From assembly GCA_028622995.1 (NCBI GenBank), contig JAJQJQ010000074.1, positions 62,001 through 126,000 of the forward strand: a stretch of 64,000 bases of DNA. Direction: 5' to 3'. This document shows, piece by piece, positions 57,087-64,000 of the stretch. Position 1 is the first letter of the stretch. Each line of letters begins with the position of its first letter. The translations under genes and the position numbers were made by a program. The DNA is from Panagrolaimus kolymaensis (taxonomy: Eukaryota > Nematoda > Chromadorea > Rhabditida > Panagrolaimidae). The notes beneath the pieces were generated by a model. The model made no database searches and had not been told where the DNA came from. It worked only from the letters and a program-made list of their open reading frames with translations.

Positions 57087-57910
57087 CTAAAAATATGTTA
57101 CTTGTCAATTATGAAGCGACAAAAATAAAAATCTATGAAAATCACGAGCACGAAATTCACAAACAAAAAAATAAACGAACATCAAAAAACAAAAAAAGCT
57201 TCAACAGAAATTTCTGAAGCAAAAAAATGGAAGAAAAGGCAGACTTTGCCAAGACATGACGAAAATTTTTGCAACAAAAAAAATAAAAAACTTTGAAGGT
57301 CTAGTAAAAAAATTTTTGCTCACAAACCTAAACTTTTTTTTACCATTATGTTGGAATCGATACTATATTTTTAATTATGTCTTCAATAATTTGGTGATTT
57401 TTTAGGCGGAAAGTTTTTTAACGTAAGCTTCTTTTTTTATTCTTCAAAAAATTATTACAGCTTTCACAAACTGTTTTCTTAACATTGGTTTTCAAATTTT
57501 CTTTTTGGTACAAACAAATTTATTTATTTTTAAAAACAAAAAAAAGAGTAGTAAAAATAATAAATAAAAAAAGGAGTTGGTTCATCATGAATTACGGTAC
57601 TTGCAGATAAATAAAAGACAAATAAAAAAACACGAGATGCGAGTGTCAAAACAAAATAGAAAAGAAACAGCAACGCTAAGATCAAGGAGAAAAAAAGACA
57701 TACATATTTAGTATTTTTTTAAATGTGGTAGGATAACGATAAAAAATAAAATAAATAAGAATCATAAAACAAGGATTATAATGCTCAATCATTAAAAAAA
57801 GGAAGAAGGACAGAGAAATAGAGAGAGAGAGTCGACAAATACAATTTAAAAAATTTAAAGAATCATGATTCAAAGTTTTTTTTCCAAGTTTTCAAGGTTT
57901 CAATGGTCTC

Positions 57911-60900
57911 TTAAAAATTTGGCATAATATCAGCTGAGAAATCATCAGATCGTCCTCCACGTTTGGATGCAGGGCCACCTTGGCCTTCACCAGGGCGTTT
58001 GGAACCACGTCCACCACCACCACCACCGCCTCCTCCACGTCCTCCGCGGCCACCTTGGTTTCGATTTCCACCGCCACCGCCGCCGCCTCCACGATTTCCA
58101 CCACGTCCTCCACCGACACCACGATACTAAAAAATATATAATAAAATTAATATTATCCTTCAAAAGTAAAAGATTTTTTAAACTTACGCCTCCAGAACCT
58201 CCAATTCCACCACCTCCTCGAGCTGGGCCATTGTAAGGGCCAGTATAATAAGGATCTGGGCCGCCTCCATAACCACTGTATGGATCATATCCGCCGCCAC
58301 CATATGCAGGAGCTTGATATGGACCTCCATAGCCAGCTGCATAGGGATCTGTGTAGCCTCCATAACCAGCATTGGGATAAGAAGAAGGATATTTGGGAGC
58401 TCCATATCCGCCACCAACATTTCCAGCTCCACCACGTCCTCCACCGCCTCCGCGTCCAGCTGGGCCAGCATAATAATCTCCATATGGACCTGATGGAGGT
58501 CCACCACGATTTCCGCCTCCTGAGTTTCTACTTCCTCCTCCACCCATTTGATTTCGTTTTGTGGTGGGAGCAGCTTTAGCTCGGCGTTGTTTATTTTCAA
58601 CTTGGGGCTTTGCAAGGGATACTTCCACATCAACTCCATCAATTTGTTGACCTTTCATTGCATCCAATGCCTAAAAATAAAATTATATATTTGAGAGGGC
58701 TCAAAATTAAGTTTCAAAGAACGACGACGAACCTTAACAGCGCTTTCACGTTCTTTATAATGAATGAAAGCATAATCACGAATTTTTTTAGTTCGATCAA
58801 TTTCTCCATAAACTGCGAACATTTCATTTATTTTTTCTTCCGAAACTGATTCCTTCAAATTTTTAACATATACCACTTTAACTTGGGACATGGTTTCTTC
58901 ATCGGGTTCATCCTGTTGATCAGCCCAATCTACAACGAGATCGCTATTCCATGGTCGAACTTTACCAAGGCCTATCCGACGTTTGGCATCCGAAGCGGAT
59001 TTATGATCGATGAAATCAACAAAACAAAATCCTCGATTCTTTTTATTATCTGCTGCATCAGGATTGTTATAAACAATAACTTCATTAACTCCTTCTAAAA
59101 AATTATAAAAAAGGGATTAGAAAAATTTTAAAATCTTAAAAAGCGGGAAGCTGAAAAATTAAATTAAGAATACATAGTTTCGTTTCGTTTCGTTTCGTAT
59201 TAGTTAGTCAATTGGCATTATTAATTCAATGCGGCTTTTAACTCATTTTTTATCCATTTTATATATTTTTTTTACCCATTTTTTTAATTTCAAGTTTTTG
59301 ATTGTTGAATTATTATTTATATTTATTTATTTATTTACCTGCGTGCTTTTTCAATTCATCAAGAATTTCATCTCTGGTTTTTGATTTAGGTATATTTCCG
59401 ATAAAGAGACGTGTATTTGCAACCGAAACATTGACTTTGAGAGATTTACCGGGAATTAATTCGTACCCGTTGAACTAAAAAATAAAAAAGGTTTTGTTTT
59501 TGATCAAAAAAATAGTTTTCATAACCAAAAAAAGACGCTATATTTTTAAAAAAAGGCGTCTGTAGTTTAAAAAAAATTAAAATGAATGAATGATGGTAGA
59601 AAAAAACAACACATTTAAAAAAGTCGCAGGTTGTCTGTGAACTTTAAAAAATATATGTCAAAAAAACAATGGTATATAAAAAAAGTATCCATAAAAAGTG
59701 TGAAGTAAAAAATGTAAGTAAAAATCCAGCTTGGCCTATGCATTCAAAAAAAGATGCAAAAATAACAAAAAATCAAAAAGTATCAAAAAAAATGAAGCTA
59801 AAATCCTATAAATATTGTACATATTTTTCCCCTAAAAAAATACACCTACCTTTTTAGCTGCTTCATGGGCATGAGCTCGATCAACATAAACAAGGAAACC
59901 ATAGCCTCGAGATTTTCCATTAACTGGATCCATCATAATTCGAAGATCCCAAATTGTTCCAATTTCTTCGAACAATGGAATGAGTTTATCTTCATAAATA
60001 TCGCGGGGAATTTGACCGATGTAAACCTATAAATAAATAATTTAGGATATTTAGAAGTCACAAATAGGTGGTTGGCTTACTTCATGATCAGATCCAGTTG
60101 GTTCTCCAACATCGCCGGGTGGGCAATGATATTTTCGTTGACCAACTGTGATTTCCATTTGATATCCTGTTCGCTCGATGATGGATTTAATGGCTTCAAC
60201 ATCGGGGCCAGGAATAAGTGGAATGGTTGTGGCATTGGAACCCATTGTGCGTACGCGATCTTTGAAGTTTCTCATCACGGACATCAAATATTGGGCTCGA
60301 TTTTGAACTCCATATAATTGGGAATCCTTAAAATTGTAAATTAATAAACTTTGTTTTTTATAAACATTTTAGATTTTACTAACCTCAATTTCCTTTAGAA
60401 TAAACATGGATTGATCAGGGGTGAAAGTGCTCAATAAATCCACGGCACGATCGTCAAAATCATCGGGGGTTAGCCCAAGCTTTAAAACAATTTCCGCAAG
60501 TCGGGTTGCAACCTTTTGAACGCATTTCTTTTCACAATATCCATCAATGAGTTTTTGCTTATCTGCTGAATGCTCCTAAAAAAGTTGAACAACCGTAAAT
60601 ATATGTGTCAAAGGTATATGCAAAAAAGTTAAGCTTACAACTGCAGGTTGTTGTTGTTGGTCTTCTTGTTTATCTTCATCGGCATTTGAACCTTCTAAGC
60701 CGCTTTGGCCATTATTGGTATCATCCATATGTTCTTCAGCCGCTGCTGTACCATTGCCATTTCCATTATCGCCATTGGTGGTAGTACCATTTTCAAGTTG
60801 TTGTTGAACGACGACATCATTATTATTATTTTGGGTTTCAGTTCCGGCGGCGGCAGGGGTGGTGGTAGTTGTTTCTTCCTTTTTAACCGCTGTAGCTGCG

Positions 60901-60947
60901 TTTGGGTCAGTAGTTGCCGCAGTTGTATCCATTTCTACGTCAGCCAT
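57911..60947 (-). CDS. hrpr-1: hnRNP Q/R (SYNCRIP) homolog
   Basis: Eight exons (60947-60639, 60575-60384, 60326-60081, 60026-59850, 59474-59339, 59094-58733, 58670-58188, 58126-57911) join to 706 residues. Order of parts: Thr/Asn/Gln-rich N-terminus; the NURR acidic helical domain (CVQKVATRLAEIVLKLGLTP, DDFDDRAVDLLSTF); GYQMEITVGQRKYHCPP; three RRMs beginning VYIGQIPRDIYED, TRLFIGNIPKSKTRDEI and VVYVKNLKESVSEEKIN; and a C-terminal RGG/Gly-Tyr-rich tail ending SADIMPNF. This is the full SYNCRIP plan, with YIGQIP and GYGFLVY as RRM1 RNP motifs. Family members bind mRNA and pre-mRNA and act in splicing and transport. Longer than human mainly through low-complexity N- and C-termini. A (TTTCG)4 microsatellite (59178-59197) lies in intron 5. 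C. elegans hrpr-1 (hrp-2) is the expected ortholog. Confidence 0.93.
59178..59197. repeat. (TTTCG)4 microsatellite in hnRNP Q/R intron
   Basis: Four exact tandem copies of TTTCG lie in the intron between exons 5 and 6. Confidence 0.9.
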
Positions 60948-61790
60948 AATTGTAATTAGCTAATAAATATGCTCGAGAGATGGATGAATGGAGATACAAA
61001 AAAGAAGTAATATTAATTAATATATCTGAAATCAAAAATAACAATTGAATTTGATGAAAGATAATTCAGTCGTTTTTTCGATTCAATAATAATGATTTGG
61101 ATATTTTTTTCGCCAAAAATTTATCGTTAGCCAAAACAATAAAGTTTTCTTACCAAATTTTTGGTGATATATTATTCCTTGAGGAGGTTATTATCAATAA
61201 AGAGGGAAAGTGATTGACCTAGAGATAAAGATAAAAAAAAGTAAATAAATAATAAAAAAATGGCGGGGAAAAAAGCTAAAAAAACAAAACAAAAAAGCAA
61301 TAAAAAAAAATAAGTGGGAAAGAAGGAACGCTAGCTTTTTTTAGCCAAACCAAGCAAAAACACAATAAAATTGATCGATACTCTTCTAACGATGTCAAGG
61401 CATACGGTAACCTTGAATGCGGGACATTCAAAATAAACCGCAGATGCTATGTTTGTTGAATGCTTTTTTTTCTTCTTCCTCGCTTGCTCGGGTTTGTCTT
61501 CTTTCTTTTTTTCTTCTTTCAACAAAAATTTATGCAGTTTTTTTTAAAAATAATTTTTGATAATAAAAAGCTTTTACTTTTTAAAAACATTATTAAAATT
61601 TGAAGCAAAAATTATAAAATAAAAACCATCCAAAAAATAAATAACAATGAAAGTTTTGAATTAAAAATTTTATAATAAAAAAAATAGTAATACATTTAAT
61701 ACACAAAAAATAGAAGGAAAAAAGATCAGTGTTTTTTTTTTTTGCAATGCAAGGGAATATATAATTTTTAAAAATACTTTTCTAAGCTTT
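60948..61790. other. Intergenic DNA upstream of hnRNP Q/R
   Basis: Probable promoter/5' UTR of hnRNP Q/R and 3' flank of the ankyrin gene. Purine- and pyrimidine-rich runs only. Confidence 0.4.
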
Positions 61791-63962
61791 TTATCCCTGC
61801 CTTTGTAATTGAGGTTTAGTTGGCAATGATGAATACGATCCTGTTGCAGCTGTACCAGAAGAATTTCGAGATTGCTGTTGAGACGTAGCACTCGTATTTC
61901 CTGTTGTTGTAGGTGTAGTTGCACGTAAACCAATTCGATTAGAAGCAGCTGATAATGGAGTTAATCCAGGTGGCATACTTGGTCTACCACCACCATTATT
62001 TCCTCCAGAATTACTACTGCGAATTGGTGGAACTACCCCTGTTGTTGTTGCTGAACCATTTGAAGCGAGTGAAGATCGTTTTAAAGGAACAAAGCCTCTT
62101 GGAAGTGGAGAAGGTGTTGTTGTAGCAGGCGATGATTGAATATATCCTCCTCCACCTTGGGGCGAAGGAATATAATATGTTGATGATGAAACTGGTGATG
62201 AAGCTGTGGATGGAACGGAATATGGCGAAGATGTGAGATTTACAGAATTTGTAGTAGGCCCAGGTGAACGAAATTTAATATCCGCTAAAGATGGATATGG
62301 AGAAGCAGAAGAAGCAGGTTTTTTATTTACTGCCGCAGCAGCCATTTGTCGATGAATTGGATACATTTGTTGCCGATAAAATTTTGGCCTTAATTCAGTT
62401 GCCAATTGTCGAATAGCTGGAGGTGGATGAGATTTATATCCCGCGGGATTTCCCATAATTTGAGGCAGCAAATTTCCTACGGTTGGTTCAAGTCTCTTGG
62501 ACCTAGCGAAGCCAGCCATAAATACATGAGCCAATCGAGAAACTATACAAAATTTTGTTCCTTTATATACTTGATTCATTAATTCTATTCGAACATTATT
62601 AGGTCCATCAAATAATTGAGGCAGCGAAATAAAATTAGTGGTTTTATGAAAATTTATTGGTTCATTTCCATTTATAAGTATTTTTCTTATTGGAGATTGT
62701 TGCCACATTCGTGCGATATGAGTTTCATTAAAAGTATCAATATCCACGACCGCGCATTCAAAAAGCAAATAATTATTTGGTGGACGAACTACTGTGTCTT
62801 TAGTTATGTGGAAAGAATATTCAATTACTTCAGTTTCAGCTAAAGGCGAAATATAAAGCGATGAAGGAATGGTTCCAAACGTGGATACTGTAGCTTGGGG
62901 AAGAATATATTGTCGAGCTTCATCCAAACATTCAACAATTTTTTTTCGATGTAATATAACTAAATTACATATTTCTTCGCTATTTGCTTTTGATCTCTCA
63001 CAAAAAGTTATTGCTAAAAAAAAAATAAACAAATAAAAAAATTTGCATAAATAAAATTATTTTTTTTTGTTTACCTTTTTCAACATTTGCCCCAGCATTA
63101 AGCAAAACTTTAACCATTTCTAAATCTTTTGTAATTATTGCTGAAATTAATGGTGTAAATCTTTTGTAATCCACTGTATTCACTGGAGCTCCAAGAGAAA
63201 CCATCATTTTAACCAAACATAAATGTCTCAAAATTATGGCTGTATGAAGTGGAGTTCTTAATTCTTTATCCACCGCCGCTAAATCAGCTTTCTTTTGAAC
63301 TAATATTTCTATTATTGCATCATATGAATGATGGTTATCACATTTTCTTTCGGCCACCTGAAAAAATGGAAGAAAATAATAATAAAGTTTTTAGTTTGTA
63401 AAATTATAAATTTGGAGTTTTTTGGATCTCAAACAAAAAAGCCCGAAATAAATATTGCTTTTTACCAAAAATTATGGTATTGCAATATTTTATCAAAATT
63501 CGAGGACTAATTAATTCGGCTCGAAAAATGGAAGAAAAAAAAATTAAAATCAAATTTTTAAAATGCTTCTAAATTTAGAAATTTGGAATTTAATCGCTCT
63601 TAAAATTTTACATAATTTATTCCAAAGTTATCTCTCTGACTTTTCATTTAGCTGGAGGAAAATCCAAAATTACAAACAAAAACTTACATGATGAAGTAAA
63701 GTTTTTCCTTTCGAATCTGTATCATTCAATTTTAAATCCAAATGACTCAAATTTGCTGTGGAATAAACTGCTTCAGCATCCCCCGTTAAAACACATGCAA
63801 CAAATTCATCATAAGTATTTGCAATTTTTTGTGGATTAAATGTGGAGGTTGTTACATCATCAAAATATGCATCCACATTCACTTCGGGATAAGGCTGATT
63901 TCGAAGGTTTTGGAAATCATCTTGAGTTAAAACTTCCACATCTTCTGCTTCAGTTTTGGGTT
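61791..63962 (-). CDS. Ankyrin-repeat protein, 5' end beyond the window
   Basis: Three exons are visible on the minus strand: 63962-63688, 63357-63075 and 63013-61791, joined in phases 0 and 1. The first starts at a TTTTTTAG acceptor, so earlier exons lie outside. It reads through ANTYDEFVACVLTGDAEAVY and TDSKGKTLLHH (first ankyrin repeat); the second gives ELRTPLHTAIILRHLCLVKM and FTPLISAIITKDLEMVKVLL, two further repeats. The last exon encodes a folded-looking region (VVDIDTFNETHIARMWQQSP, GPNNVRIELMNQVYKGTKFC) and then a Pro/Ser/Gly-rich disordered tail with many SP motifs ending LQRQG. Ankyrins followed by a long Ser/Pro tail could suggest an IkB/Bcl-3-like or scaffold protein, but I do not recognise the C-terminal region. 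Confidence 0.75.
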
Positions 63963-64000
63963 CTAAAAAAATTGAAAAGGTTAATTTTGCAATAATAAAA

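Noticed and set aside
58010..58120. His-rich and Val-rich frames opposite the hnRNP Q/R tail
   Set aside because: Shadows of the RGG repeat coding sequence in other frames.

Overview
This is a stretch of AT-rich eukaryotic DNA, almost certainly a nematode nuclear genome. Supporting signs are short introns with GTAAG-type donors and TTTTTAG/TTTTCAG acceptors, small secreted saposin-like genes in tandem, nematode-style 7TM chemoreceptors, an EGF plus ASC channel of the EGAS type known from Caenorhabditis, and an hnRNP Q/R (HRPR-1-like) gene. I cannot name the species. All exon joins were made by hand, by matching donors, acceptors and reading phase.

Layout. 1-7.4 kb: a class 2 lipase, two related F-box-like genes in poor condition separated by an LTR-like block, a copied piece of the lipase 3' end, and a three-exon secreted Cys-rich peptide gene. 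9-10.4 kb: an intronless 7TM receptor. 14-16.9 kb: a second Cys-rich peptide gene carrying a 182 bp hAT-type MITE in an intron, an 805 bp foldback element with 383 bp arms, and a small hydrophilic protein gene. 18.6-22.7 kb: three tandem 7TM receptor genes, the first two disabled by one lesion each. 22.9-34.4 kb: seven two- or three-exon saposin-like genes (six on the minus strand, one broken copy on the plus strand), a third Cys-rich peptide gene with another hAT MITE in an intron, and a second intronless 7TM receptor. 36-41.4 kb: housekeeping-like genes on the plus strand (pyroglutamyl-peptidase I, a small nuclear-looking protein, and a PNRC/EDC1-like decapping cofactor candidate). 43.9-51.1 kb, minus strand: a further 7TM receptor, an AAMP-like WD40 protein, and an EGAS-like EGF/ENaC channel. 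52-55 kb, plus strand: a DNase II gene with an in-frame TGA, and a SKP1-like domain joined to a long novel C-terminal region. 55.2-64 kb, minus strand: a secreted Cys-rich gene with a frame break, an unrecognised five-exon gene, hnRNP Q/R, and an ankyrin-repeat gene running off the right edge.

Themes. The left two thirds are accessory DNA: secreted proteins that would suit a gut or secretory tissue (lipase, DNase II, saposin-like proteins, Cys-rich peptides), chemoreceptors, and hAT-type elements. Many family members carry single-base breaks, several in T or A runs. Some of these may be consensus errors in the assembly rather than real decay, and this should be settled before any are called pseudogenes. 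The right third is more conserved and more intact. I found no rRNA, tRNA, CRISPR array or operon-type prokaryotic signal.
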